A program made the translations under genes and the position numbers. A stretch of 64,000 nucleotides of DNA from Desulfomonile tiedjei DSM 6799. GTDB taxonomy: Bacteria; Desulfobacterota; Desulfomonilia; Desulfomonilales; Desulfomonilaceae. Under the pieces are notes generated by a model, which searched no databases, had not been told where the DNA came from, and worked only from the letters and a program-made list of their open reading frames with translations. The stretch spans positions 3,476,001-3,540,000 of the forward strand of contig NC_018025.1 of assembly GCF_000266945.1 (NCBI RefSeq). The letters run 5' to 3'. Below, piece by piece: positions 28,041-36,781 of this stretch. Each line of letters opens with the position of its first letter. Within the stretch, counting starts at the first letter, position 1.

Positions 28041-29556
28041 CAATGCTGTTGAATTAAGGAAAGGGTTCTTGATTTTTCACGTTTAACCTCCGAGAATTCA
28101 GAAGGAATTGTGTTGACATGCGGGTAGTTACGCGCGATAAATTCTTTCAAAACAAGCTGCTGAAAGGATTTTATTATGGCACGCATTATGCTTTGAAGAA
28201 CCATGCCAACTTAGCGCGTACGCTGAAAAATTTCTTCACATTATTCCCGGACAAATCGACCCTTCCAAGAAACGCTCGCCTCAGGACTTTACTCGAAACA
28301 GAAAACTCGCCTTTGGAAAGCTTATCACCTTCATCTTGTCCATTGCCGCCAGTGGAAAGGGTAAAGGAGTGGACATGAAATCCGGTGAATTCTTTCGACA
28401 TGCCAGAATTCTTGGCCTTTGGCCTGACGCCGAGGCGATCCATCGAAGCGCGCTCACCAAGGCGCGCAAAAAGGTGGATTGGAGGATCTTTCGGCAAATA
28501 CTCGATGATGCGGTTGGTCTGGCTTATGAGTGTTGGCCTAAGAGCCCGAAGGACGAGTGGCATGGTATGTCCACTCATGCGATAGATGGCTCCGACTATA
28601 CGCTTCCAGCCGCCGATGAGCTCAGGGCCGAGTTTGATCCTGAGAGCGGACTTGGGCAAGGCGGGCAAAGGACATTATCCTCAGTGCCTTGTATGCACGC
28701 TCTATGGCGTTCTTCAGACGTCTGCCCATCGCAAGAACTGTGGTCCCGGTGAATTCTTCGGAGCGGGACCAAGCCAAACATCTCCTGCCCCTCGTGCCTG
28801 AGGGAAGTGTCTTGCTCCTGGATCGAGGTTACCCAGGATATGAATTTCTCAGCTACCTTTTGGACAAGTTCAAAGGCTATTTCGTGATACGTTGCCCCGC
28901 AACGTCCACCTTCGCCACAGTAAAGGAATTCATTCGGAGCGGGAAGAGCGAAGCCGAAATCGTGATTCCTCCGACATCGAACTATCTCAGCCAGGTGACG
29001 GCTGAACAACGAAAGGCCGCCAAGCCCATCAGAGTGAGAGTCATCAGACTGTCCAATCCTGACGGAACCCTCTCGGTTCTCCTGACGAATCTTTACGACA
29101 AGGTGGAGTTTCCGAGACAGGAGATCACTGACCTCTATTTCAGGCGATGGGAAATCGAGAGCTATTTCCGGGATGAAAAGATTGGGCTCGAAATCGAAAA
29201 ATTTCATGGCAAAACCTGCAACAGCGTCCTGCAAGAACTCTTTGCAGCTGCGATCATGGCTGTGATCTCAAGAACTCTCATGGCCATTTCCACCCAGTTA
29301 CTCGGTGGAGAGCTCGGAGAACCTCAGTTCAAGAATGCGGTCATGACGCTCGCGTCTGAAGCCGCCGTGCTCGCCGCAGACGATCCTGAAAGAGCCATCG
29401 AAATCTTTCAGGATATTCTCAAAGAAATCTATCGTGTCAAATACTATCGACCAAACAGTCAGCGACCACCCCAACCAAGGGTGAACAAGCAAAGCAAAAA
29501 CAAATGGCTTTACCGCAGGTACAAAAATGTCCCCGCAGCTTAAGTCAACAGCATTG
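28041..29556 (+). mobile_element. Inner IS4-family insertion sequence (1516 bp)
   Basis: Terminal inverted repeats are CAATGCTGTTGAATTAAG at the left and CTTAAGTCAACAGCATTG at the right, one mismatch. The 11-bp target duplication GGCCGGCCACC lies at 28030-28040 and 29557-29567, a size normal for IS4. The transposase has the IS4 Y-(2)-R-(3)-E-(6)-K signature but is frameshifted, so the copy is probably immobile by itself. Confidence 0.92.
28118..29543 (+). pseudogene. IS4-family transposase, frameshifted
   Basis: Coding similarity moves through three frames. The segment with SPQDFTRNRKLAFGKL and AIDGSDYTLPAADE (first Asp) is in one frame. GKAGKGHYPQCLVCTLYG is in a second, and FRRLPIARTVVPVNSSERD through the end, with LLLDRGYPGYE (second Asp) and YFRRWEIESYFRDEK (catalytic Glu), is in a third. 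At least two frameshifts fall between about 28650 and 28715. The region before SPQDFTR may hold another. The N-terminal start cannot be fixed. Confidence 0.85.
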
Positions 29557-29567
29557 GGCCGGCCACC

Positions 29568-29995
29568 ATGCCAATATGGTGTTTTTCGATACGGACCCTC
29601 AGGCTGCACCACAGCAGATTATCGAGCGCTACGCTGCACGCTTTAGCATTGAGATGACCAATCGAGAGACCAAGAACCTCCTGGGTGCGGCTGAACCTCA
29701 GTGTCGGAAAGAGACCTCGGTAACCCGTGCCCCTATGTTTGCTTACTGGGCCTACTGCTTTGTAGTGCTTTGGTTCGTTGGGCAATTCGTCACTGCAAAG
29801 AACCTCGTTGCCGACCCGGCTCCCTGGTACTGCCGGAAAAAGTCGTTCACCTTTTCAGACATGCTGGCAGCAGCTCGAAGGAGTCATTTCTCGCTGAGAA
29901 TTTATTCGAAAGCCAGCCGAATCAATAAGTTCGAAAAACTCAACGGCCCGCGCTCCACGCGCGGACTCGACCATGCAAGAATCGCGAAACTATAG
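29568..29995 (+). pseudogene. Transposase of the outer IS, C-terminal part
   Basis: Continues the outer transposase after the second target copy: residues resume at HANMVFFDTDPQ, with IIERYAARFSIEMTNRETKNLLG carrying the third acidic residue (key E in SIEMTNRE). The stop TAG (29993-29995) is the last three bases of the element. It has no start of its own and should not be translated. Confidence 0.88.
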
Positions 29996-30003
29996 ATATA
30001 AGG

Positions 30004-30112
30004 ATTCTTGAGTCCCAGAGGGACGGCTGATTCATAAGATTCCCGGCAATGAATTACCGCGCTATTTCCTTTTGTCCCTCCGGGACAAAGAATTGGGACA
30101 AAGTGAGCGCAT
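30004..30112 (-). repeat. Family E repeat E2, degraded
   Basis: GTCCCAGAGGGAC, CCCGGCAATGAATTACCGCG and GTCCCTCCGGGAC hairpins in the order of E1 read on the other strand. The outer IS inserted at its left border, next to the end of repeat A4. Confidence 0.7.
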
Positions 30113-30121
30113 ATAGAGTTT

Positions 30122-30155
30122 CGGGGAGGAACTTCCTATAAGAAGTTCCTCCCCG
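30122..30155 (-). terminator. Strong hairpin after nifS
   Basis: Perfect 14-bp stem (CGGGGAGGAACTTC against GAAGTTCCTCCCCG) with a CTATAA loop, 10 bases after the nifS stop. T-rich sequence follows only in the plus direction, so it may work on both strands. It resembles hairpin 1 of family F. Confidence 0.6.
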
Positions 30156-30164
30156 ATTTTGCTT

Positions 30165-31355
30165 TTACTGAACGGTGCAGATGGCGTTCAGCGCTTCCTG
30201 GCCGAATGGAGAAATCGACCTCAGGAATTCTATAATCGGGGGTAATTCGGTAAGAACGAAATCGATTTCCTCGTCGGTATTGTACCTGGACAGCGAAAAG
30301 CGAATCGATCCATGAACCGACGTGAACGGCACTCCCATTGCACGCAGCACATGGGACGGCTCCAAAGATCCCGAAGTACAGGCCGAACCGGAAGAAGCAC
30401 AGATTCCTTTTTCATCCATTCTCATGAGAATGGCTTCACCTTCCACGTATTCAAAACCGATATTAAGCGTATTGGGAAGCCTTTCTTCAATATGGCCGTT
30501 TATACGGCATGAGGGGACCTTTTCCAGGAGTGCCTGTTGAAGCCGATCTCTCATGGCCATCACACGGGTGTTTTCATCCTCGAAGTTGTTGGCAGCCAGC
30601 GCGGCAGCCGCCCCAAGACCTATAATGCTTGGAACGTTTTCCGTTCCCCCGCGGCGGTCCGATTCCTGGTGCCCGCCAACCACGAAAGGCGAGAACCTGG
30701 TGCCTTTCTTGATGTACAAAGCCCCTATACCTTTTGGGGCATGAAGCTTGTGACCGGACAACGACAGAAAATCGATATTCAGTTCTGAGAGGTTTATCGG
30801 AATCTTGCCAACTGCCTGGACGGCGTCGGTATGCATGAGCGCCCCATGTTCTTGAGCTATCTCGCCAATCTCGTTGACCGGGAATAGTACCCCTGTTTCG
30901 TTATTGGCCCACATAACCGATACTATTGCCGTATTGTCGGTGATCCTGTCACGGACTTCGTTCATATCCAACCGGCCGTCCTTGTCCACAGCCAGCCATC
31001 GGACGGTAAAACCTTGGGTTCGTGCGAGATGTTTGCACAGATTCAAGACAGCAGGATGTTCAACTCGAGTGGTGACAATTTCCCGTCGTCCGGGATTGGT
31101 CGCAAGTGCGCTCAAAATTGCGGTCGAATCGGACTCCGTTCCACCGGAAGTAAAGACAATCTCCTGAGGAGTCGCGCCGAGAAGCGTCGCCAGAGCTGCT
31201 CGAGCTGCCCTGATCTCACGTGCTACACCACCTCCGAAGGAATGCATACTGGACGGATTCCCATATCGCTCCACGAAAAAAGGCTTTATGGCCTCAAAAA
31301 CCTCCGGAGCCACCATTGTTGTGGCATTGTTGTCCAGGTAGACCGCTTGCTTCAT
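30165..31355 (-). CDS. nifS: Cysteine desulfurase NifS
   Basis: 396 residues, fold-type I PLP enzyme. It starts YLDNNATT, has [13 protein letters not shown] with the PLP lysine, and [16 protein letters not shown] with the catalytic Cys in the long-loop (NifS/IscS) arrangement. It releases sulfur from cysteine for cluster assembly on NifU. The start overlaps the nifU stop by four bases (ATGA). There are no nitrogenase genes in the window, so the pair probably serves as the general Fe-S system, as in other anaerobes. Confidence 0.95.
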   Translation of the reverse strand: MKQAVYLDNNATTMVAPEVFEAIKPFFVERYGNPSSMHSFGGGVAREIRAARAALATLLGATPQEIVFTSGGTESDSTAILSALATNPGRREIVTTRVEHPAVLNLCKHLARTQGFTVRWLAVDKDGRLDMNEVRDRITDNTAIVSVMWANNETGVLFPVNEIGEIAQEHGALMHTDAVQAVGKIPINLSELNIDFLSLSGHKLHAPKGIGALYIKKGTRFSPFVVGGHQESDRRGGTENVPSIIGLGAAAALAANNFEDENTRVMAMRDRLQQALLEKVPSCRINGHIEERLPNTLNIGFEYVEGEAILMRMDEKGICASSGSACTSGSLEPSHVLRAMGVPFTSVHGSIRFSLSRYNTDEEIDFVLTELPPIIEFLRSISPFGQEALNAICTVQ

Positions 31356-32197
31356 TCTGCGACCTCCTCTACGAAGAGATCCGGATGGACCAACTCCTTC
31401 AGTTTGGATTCAATACCGCCTTTTGTCAGTGCCGAACTGGGGCAGGATCTGCATAATCCTCTGAGTGCCACGAATACCTTGTTCCCATCGAGGTCTACCA
31501 ACTCCACATCTCCGCCATCCTGCTGCAGCATGGGCCGGATTTCTTTTTCGATAACTTCCTGGATCTTGGCAATTTTCTGCAGGTTCGTCATCCTGGGAGC
31601 TGCTTTTTCCGTTTTTGCCGCCTGCTTTCGCTCTCCCCGTACTTGTTGGATAATGGCTTCAATTTTGTCATGGCACAGTCCGCATCCGCCACCGGCTTTC
31701 GTATAGTTTGTCACTTGCTCTATGGTGGTAAGGTTGTTATCTCGAACTTCACGCATGATCTGCTCGTCAGTAACGCCGAAGCATTCACATACGAGTTGGC
31801 CTTCTTCGTGTTCCCGAGGCGCCGGTTCGCCTCTGTAACAGGCTACAGCCGCATGAAAAGCGTCTTTGCCCATTACGGAGCAGTGCATTTTTTCTACGGG
31901 AAGCCCGCCAAGGTAATCTGCTATATCCTGATTCGTTATATCAAGCGCTTCATCGACAGTCTTACCTTTGACCATTTCCGTAAGCGCGCTGCTGGATGCT
32001 ATGGCGCTTCCACAGCCGAATGTTTGAAATCGTGCGTCAACTATCTTGTCCGTGTCAGGATCGATTTTCAAATACAGTTTCAGCATGTCTCCACACGCGA
32101 GAGACCCTACTTCACCAACTGCATTTGCATCCTGGAGTTCTCCGATGTTTCTCGGATTAAAAAAGTGATCTTTAACTTTATCGCTGTATTCCCACAT
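31352..32197 (-). CDS. nifU: Fe-S cluster assembly scaffold NifU
   Basis: 281 residues from ATG 32197, preceded by GAGAGGTG; a longer frame upstream has no site and the conserved domain begins [17 protein letters not shown]. Three domains: an IscU-like scaffold (C35, C62, C106), a central [2Fe-2S] Fer2_BFD-like domain (CECFG and GGGCGLC), and a C-terminal NifU/Nfu domain with CRSCPSS. This is the full three-domain NifU. It is translated together with nifS. Confidence 0.95.
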   Translation of the reverse strand: MWEYSDKVKDHFFNPRNIGELQDANAVGEVGSLACGDMLKLYLKIDPDTDKIVDARFQTFGCGSAIASSSALTEMVKGKTVDEALDITNQDIADYLGGLPVEKMHCSVMGKDAFHAAVACYRGEPAPREHEEGQLVCECFGVTDEQIMREVRDNNLTTIEQVTNYTKAGGGCGLCHDKIEAIIQQVRGERKQAAKTEKAAPRMTNLQKIAKIQEVIEKEIRPMLQQDGGDVELVDLDGNKVFVALRGLCRSCPSSALTKGGIESKLKELVHPDLFVEEVAE

Positions 32198-32519
32198 GGA
32201 AACACCTCTCATTTCTGGCTTTACACGCAACTCGAAAATATCAGACACCCGTAAGTACTTCAAGGGTTCCTATGGAATATAATCCTCAAGTAACACTCTC
32301 GAAAGTCCCGTATGGAAGTAAATGTGCAAGACATTGGTCCGAAGTCTTCTACCTTGAGAGCGAATGTTCTACCGATGTTCGAAGAGGCACTGTCAGTCGG
32401 ACTCAATCTAGTATATTTTGTCAGTGGCAGCTCACAATTCATGGAGATCCGAAAACTAATTGGAGCCTAACAGCTCTTAACTTTCTAGGGTGAATTTTGC
32501 GTATCAGAAGAGGGTGAAT
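32198..32519. other. Divergent promoter region of nifUS and the M32 peptidase gene
   Basis: 322 bases without a supportable gene or repeat. No IscR- or Fur-like palindrome stands out by eye. Confidence 0.35.
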
Positions 32520-34028
32520 ATGAATGCACAAGAAGCATATGAAAAACTTGCCGCCCGGAGCAAAGAACTAACGCATCTCGGGTCTGCAGTGGCTGTTCTG
32601 GGCTGGGATCAAAGGACTCAAATCCCATACAAAGGGCACCACACTCGGGCGCAGGTTCTTGCCACCATGGCGGGAATTGCCCACTCCAAGGCTACAGACC
32701 CGGCTATCGGCGAATGGCTTTCCGCATTGGACGGATCTGAGTTCACGAAGGATTCTGTCTCCATTGAAGCAGTCAATTACCGTGAATGGAAGCGCTCGTT
32801 CAAACGTGCGGTCAAGATTCCACACGAGCTTGCGGTGGAACTGGCTCGGGCTACCGCTGAAGGCCAAAGCGTCTGGGAACGAGCCCGGCCGGGGAATGAC
32901 TGGAGCACGTTCGCTCCATACCTGGAGCATATCGTATCACTCAAACGTGAAGAAGCAGAGGCACTTGGATACGAGAATGAGCCCTACGACACGCTTCTGG
33001 ATGCATATGAAAGGGCCGAGACGGCAAGCAACCTGGAACCGATCTTTCGCAAGCTGAATGAAGCCCTCGTCAAGCTGCTGGACCGCGTTGCTGGAAGCTC
33101 CAGAAAACCCGATCCTTCCCTCAAACGGGGGAACTTTCCCGTCCAATTGCAGGAACGGTTTGCGCTCGACGTGGCCCGGCAACTCGGATACGACCTGGAA
33201 GCAGGACGCTTGGATATTTCCGCGCATCCCTTTACCACTGGAATCGGTCCGGGAGATGTCAGGATTACCACCCGATATGACGAGAATTATTTCAATGAAT
33301 CGTTTTTCGCGGTAATTCACGAAACCGGACACGCCCTGTATCACCAGGGTCTACCTCTGGAACATTGGGGCACCCCGTTTTGCCGCCCGATTTCATTGGG
33401 CGTCAATGAATCCCAATCAAGAATGTGGGAAAACCTTGTGGCTCGATCGAAAGAGTTCTGGTCTCACTTTTATCCTGAAGCGCAAAACCGCTTTCAGGCA
33501 CTTTCCAATGTCTCTCTCGATGATTTCTACTTTTCCGTAAACGAGGTCGAGCCGAGCCTTATACGGGTGGAAGCAGACGAAGTAACATACAACCTGCACA
33601 TCCTGCTCAGGTTTGAGCTGGAAGTACTGCTCCTTCGTAAAGACCTGGAGGTTCTCGATCTCCCCGATGCCTGGAACACCAAGACAAAAGCGTATCTGAA
33701 ACTGATGCCCCCGGACTACGCTTCCGGAGTAATGCAGGACGTGCACTGGTCATCCGGGTCCATCGGCTACTTTCCCACATATACTCTCGGTAATCTCTAT
33801 GCGTCCCAATTCTTCGCCCAAGCCAATAAAGACCTCGGAAACGTGACAGAACAAATACGCCACGGAGAATTTGCCCCCCTGCTGGGGTGGCTCCGCGAGA
33901 AAATCCATTCCCAAGGAACAAGATACCTCCCCCGCGATCTCGTAAGAACCGTGACGGGCAACGACCTCGACCCAACCTATTTCATCAACTACCTCGAACA
34001 AAAATACTCGGAATTATACAAGATCTAA
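32520..34028 (+). CDS. M32-family metallocarboxypeptidase
   Basis: 502 residues from ATG 32520, with AGAGGGTGA 5 bases before it. The zinc motif HETGH is at 267-271, and the third ligand Glu lies in GVNESQSRMWEN about 28 residues later. The all-helical body and the late GYFPTYTLGNLYASQ and TGNDLDPTYFINYLEQK stretches (only key residues G, Y, P, T) are typical of thermostable carboxypeptidase Taq. It trims C-terminal residues from peptides in the cytosol. Length is normal for the family. Confidence 0.93.
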   Translation: MNAQEAYEKLAARSKELTHLGSAVAVLGWDQRTQIPYKGHHTRAQVLATMAGIAHSKATDPAIGEWLSALDGSEFTKDSVSIEAVNYREWKRSFKRAVKIPHELAVELARATAEGQSVWERARPGNDWSTFAPYLEHIVSLKREEAEALGYENEPYDTLLDAYERAETASNLEPIFRKLNEALVKLLDRVAGSSRKPDPSLKRGNFPVQLQERFALDVARQLGYDLEAGRLDISAHPFTTGIGPGDVRITTRYDENYFNESFFAVIHETGHALYHQGLPLEHWGTPFCRPISLGVNESQSRMWENLVARSKEFWSHFYPEAQNRFQALSNVSLDDFYFSVNEVEPSLIRVEADEVTYNLHILLRFELEVLLLRKDLEVLDLPDAWNTKTKAYLKLMPPDYASGVMQDVHWSSGSIGYFPTYTLGNLYASQFFAQANKDLGNVTEQIRHGEFAPLLGWLREKIHSQGTRYLPRDLVRTVTGNDLDPTYFINYLEQKYSELYKI

Positions 34029-34058
34029 CTCCAATCGATATTAAAACCAGTAAGATAT

Positions 34059-34159
34059 GGGGAACCTTCTTTGTAAAGAAGGTTCCCCAAGCCCCTCCAA
34101 GAAACTTTCAATATTTGGTCTAAGTATTCATTTCCCTGAGGGAAATGAATACTTAGACC
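34059..34159 (+). repeat. Family F double-hairpin module F2 after the peptidase gene
   Basis: Hairpin 1 (34059-34088) has perfect 14-bp arms beginning GGGGAACCTTCTTT. The spacer contains CCCCTCCAAGAAACTTTC. Hairpin 2 is a perfect 20-bp palindrome (34117-34136 against 34140-34159) with a TGA loop. Compared with F1, hairpin 2 differs at 6 of 17 aligned positions, and each change is matched on the other arm. Confidence 0.85.
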
Positions 34160-34184
34160 TATTCGCTTTTATGAACATTAATAT

Positions 34185-34248
34185 GGCCGGCAGGGACGCC
34201 GGCCGCTACCGGCTCTGGTAGGGTCCGGCGTCCCTGCCGGACCTCTCT
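34185..34248. repeat. Family A-type repeat, copy A5 (compact)
   Basis: GGCCGGCAGGGACGCCGGCC followed by GGTCCGGCGTCCCTGCCGGACC. Two hairpins of the same composition as family A, but with a short spacer and without the usual outer ends. Confidence 0.6.
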
Positions 34249-34275
34249 GTTTTGTTCTTTTATTGGCGAAACGGT

Positions 34276-34345
34276 ATTAGACCCCAATATTGGAAGTTCT
34301 TGGGATGGGGTTCGGGGAAACACTTCTTACAAGAAGGGTTTCCCC
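34276..34345 (-). repeat. Family F module F3 (minus strand) after the methyltransferase gene
   Basis: On the minus strand, an imperfect hairpin starting GGGGAAACCCTTCTTG (34314-34345) is followed by GAACCCCATCCCAAGAACTTCC, the conserved spacer (key CCCC, CCAAGAACTT). The second palindrome is weak or decayed (TATTGG against CCAATA). Confidence 0.65.
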
Positions 34346-34373
34346 GATCTTATTGCTTTAATGCGGATTGGAG

Positions 34374-35297
34374 TTAGATCTTGTATCCGAGGAAATCCAT
34401 TTGGTGGGCGATGTAGACGAGAGTGCCCCGGTCGATTTGGTCGTGTCTTTGTGAGAGCCATGAGTTGAACCGTTTTTGGTCCAGTTCGGGGTTGTCGTGG
34501 AGAGCGAGGCCGATGGTATGCACGATGAAGTGGAGGAAATACGCTTCGTCTTCGGGGTATTTCCCTTGTCTTGCGAATACCACCCAATCGGAAGCACCTG
34601 ATTCCAGTATCTGCGCCCCTGCATGCGATGCATGTTGAAAGAAGTGTCTGCCCGTCTGGCTGTCGCCGGAAGCTTTGCCTCCGATAATTCGCTCATCCAT
34701 TGTTCTGTGGTAAAGGTTTTCGATCAGAGTATCCAGATCGGGATCTATTTCAGGTTGGATGATGGTCGCTCCATCAAAGTTGATTGTGAAATAGAATATT
34801 CCCCCGGGTTTAAGCATCGCCAGCAGATCCGGCAAGATCAATGGAACGTCCACAAGATCCAGGAAAGCGTTGGCGATGAGAAGATCCCATGAGCCAGCAT
34901 TTTCAGGCAGGTGCATGAAATCCAGGACATCGGCTGTGATCGGCGAAATATCTGTCTGCTTGTCTTTTCGGGTCAGCCGAATCGTATCTTTCGTAGTGGA
35001 GACCTGAAAACCCCGTTCGGAGGCCCACTCGGGTATGCGCGAAAACACTTCTTTCGTATTGTCCGGCTGAGAATCCACCGCAAAGTAATCCGCTTGATCG
35101 ATTAGCCCCCAGTCAATCACCCTTTCTACCATAGTCCCGATACCGGAACCCAGTTCCAGAATGCGAGGACGGTCGACGTTACGTGACCTGAGAGCTTCCT
35201 GCAAGGCCTGCCAGACATTCTTGTTCAGGCCGCGGTCATCGACACTTTTCTTGGATGATAAATAGCGAGCAAAGGTATATTCCTGAGGGGCTGTCAT
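34374..35297 (-). CDS. Class I SAM-dependent methyltransferase (last gene of the pterin-like operon)
   Basis: 307 residues. SAM motif I is ILELGSGIGTMVERV (residues about 46-60); an acidic YFAVDSQPDN strand and LLAMLKPGGIFYFTINFDGA follow. The ATG comes directly after the glycosyltransferase stop, so the two are translationally coupled. The substrate is probably the product of the upstream enzymes. It could also be a glucosyl-modification methyltransferase; only the operon suggests the link. Confidence 0.85.
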   Translation of the reverse strand: MTAPQEYTFARYLSSKKSVDDRGLNKNVWQALQEALRSRNVDRPRILELGSGIGTMVERVIDWGLIDQADYFAVDSQPDNTKEVFSRIPEWASERGFQVSTTKDTIRLTRKDKQTDISPITADVLDFMHLPENAGSWDLLIANAFLDLVDVPLILPDLLAMLKPGGIFYFTINFDGATIIQPEIDPDLDTLIENLYHRTMDERIIGGKASGDSQTGRHFFQHASHAGAQILESGASDWVVFARQGKYPEDEAYFLHFIVHTIGLALHDNPELDQKRFNSWLSQRHDQIDRGTLVYIAHQMDFLGYKI

Positions 35298-36377
35298 CTA
35301 CTTCACCAATGTCAGAAGAAAATTCCTTACGTTATCAGCCGTTTCCGGCCATGTGACATGCCGGTTGTACCGGTCCAGAGCGGCCATGCTCATGGTTTCC
35401 AGTCTTTCTCGGTCATCGATCAACGTTTGAACATGAGATGCAACTGCTGCCGCATTTCCCGGAGGAACCAGAAATCCGTCTATCTCGTGAGACACTATCT
35501 CGTGTGCGGCCCCGACGTTCCCTGCAATGCTCGGTAAACCGAATTCCATTGCCTCGAGGTACACTATCCCGAATCCTTCGTACGAAGAAGGAACAGCCAG
35601 GAGCTGACTTTGCTCGTACAGCCGAATCAGATTCTCCCGAACCACAACCCCATGCAAACGGACATTCTCGGCCAGCCGGTTCGTTTCGATCATTTTGTGA
35701 ATGTGTTCGCTGTACGCGGGGTCGATATCCGGGCTCCCCACGACATCGAGTTGCCAAGAATCGCGGGACAGTTGCCCAAGAGCAGAAAGCAAGGTATGAA
35801 GCTCTTTTCTGGGGATGAGATTTCCAACAAAGAGTATCCGCAAAGGTCCTTTTTCCCGTGCCCGACGAGCCACCCGGTTCCTCTCCAACTGCGAAGCCTG
35901 CGGGTCGCGGCCGGGATACGCCACTACAGACGGATCGCACACCCCTGCGAGCGCTTGCACAACCGATCGAGTGGTAAAGCTGTTGTAGATGTAGGCGTGT
36001 ACCCCCGAGAGATAGTCCTTTTCCACAAGCCCGTACAATCTATTCTGATAATTCGGCCTCAGTTCGCTGCACCTGAGATGATGCACCATGGAGACAAGCG
36101 GATACTTCGTACGCTGCTTCAGCAATCGGTTCAGGAGAAAGAGCGATGGATGATTCAGCTCATCCTGGATGAGGATATCCAGCCGCGCGGTGCTCAGTTT
36201 CTTGAGGAATCCGAATCGAAAATTGTCGAGAAGATGAACGCCGTACGTTCTCCAGGGAAGCGAGAACACCTCGACGGAATCGCCGCATGCACGGAAATGC
36301 TCTACGAGCATGCGGTCGTAGAGAAAGCCTCCGGTAACGATTCCAAGGTGACCGTATATTACCAGTCCTATTCTCAA
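35298..36377 (-). CDS. Glycosyltransferase family 4
   Basis: 359 residues, GT-B fold. The N-domain has GHLGIVTGGFLYDRMLVEH and the C-domain has RILFVGNLIPRKELHTLLSAL and the nucleotide-sugar site VPSSYEGFGIVYLEAMEFGLP (key residues S, E, G, E). Retaining GT4 enzymes use NDP-sugars. The gene overlaps the upstream PTPS-like gene by four bases. In this setting it may glycosylate a pterin-type product, as pterin glycosyltransferases of cyanobacteria do, but that is inference. Confidence 0.88.
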   Translation of the reverse strand: MRIGLVIYGHLGIVTGGFLYDRMLVEHFRACGDSVEVFSLPWRTYGVHLLDNFRFGFLKKLSTARLDILIQDELNHPSLFLLNRLLKQRTKYPLVSMVHHLRCSELRPNYQNRLYGLVEKDYLSGVHAYIYNSFTTRSVVQALAGVCDPSVVAYPGRDPQASQLERNRVARRAREKGPLRILFVGNLIPRKELHTLLSALGQLSRDSWQLDVVGSPDIDPAYSEHIHKMIETNRLAENVRLHGVVVRENLIRLYEQSQLLAVPSSYEGFGIVYLEAMEFGLPSIAGNVGAAHEIVSHEIDGFLVPPGNAAAVASHVQTLIDDRERLETMSMAALDRYNRHVTWPETADNVRNFLLTLVK

Positions 36378-36781
36378 GAGCGCTCTTTCCGAAAGGATGC
36401 CCAGGCGATCTCGTTTTCCCAGATCTTCACTGTTATCACAGTAATATTCTTTGCGCTGATTCTGGACGAGAAGGTATCACAAAAGATCCTGGACAGATGC
36501 TCTATGCTCGGGTTCAATCCCTGGAATTCAGGGAGTTCATTCAGAGTCTTGTCCCGATAGTACGAAACGAGTGCTTCCAACTGAGTCTCGATATCTACGA
36601 TGTCCACGAGGTACCCGTGTTGGTCCAACTCGGCCCCTTCCAGTTGTACCTCTATGCGATAATGGTGTGAATGTCGCTGATTCTCAGCTCCCCAGTCCCC
36701 TCCAAAAAGGAAATGCTGTGCCACAAAGTCCCTCTGGACTGCTACCGAATACCCGGAACTGCTATGCATAATTTCCCCCAT
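36374..36781 (-). CDS. 6-pyruvoyltetrahydropterin synthase / QueD-family enzyme
   Basis: 135 residues, the T-fold of PTPS/QueD. Zinc ligands are the His in FVAQHFL and the two His of HSHHYR (the usual HGH). The catalytic Cys found four residues before that motif in QueD is absent; Glu takes that place (AENQRHSH), as in PTPS-III-like enzymes that yield 6-hydroxymethylpterin or other products. SIEHLSRIF supplies the late Glu/His. It probably acts on dihydroneopterin triphosphate. It overlaps the dehydrogenase gene by 20 bases. Confidence 0.82.
   Translation of the reverse strand: MGEIMHSSSGYSVAVQRDFVAQHFLFGGDWGAENQRHSHHYRIEVQLEGAELDQHGYLVDIVDIETQLEALVSYYRDKTLNELPEFQGLNPSIEHLSRIFCDTFSSRISAKNITVITVKIWENEIAWASFRKERS

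Larger units (their letters stand above)
26989..29995 (+). mobile_element. Outer insertion sequence with DDE transposase, split by an inner IS
   Basis: Ends are CTATAGTTTCGC (26989-27000) and its inverse GCGAAACTATAG (29984-29995), with weaker pairing for about 10 further bases. A 10-bp duplication ATATAAGGAT lies at 26979-26988 and 29996-30005. Without the inner IS and its duplicated target the element is about 1480 bp. It carries one transposase, which uses the right end for its stop codon. The transposase resembles the DDE_5/IS701 type, but that family usually makes 4-bp duplications, so the family is left open. Confidence 0.88.

Noticed and set aside
30165-32197. Nitrogen fixation island around nifU/nifS
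   Set aside because: No nitrogenase or regulator genes are in the window; the pair is often the housekeeping Fe-S system in anaerobes.
31014-32254. Plus-strand frames (up to 230 codons) across nifS/nifU
   Set aside because: Shadows of certain genes.
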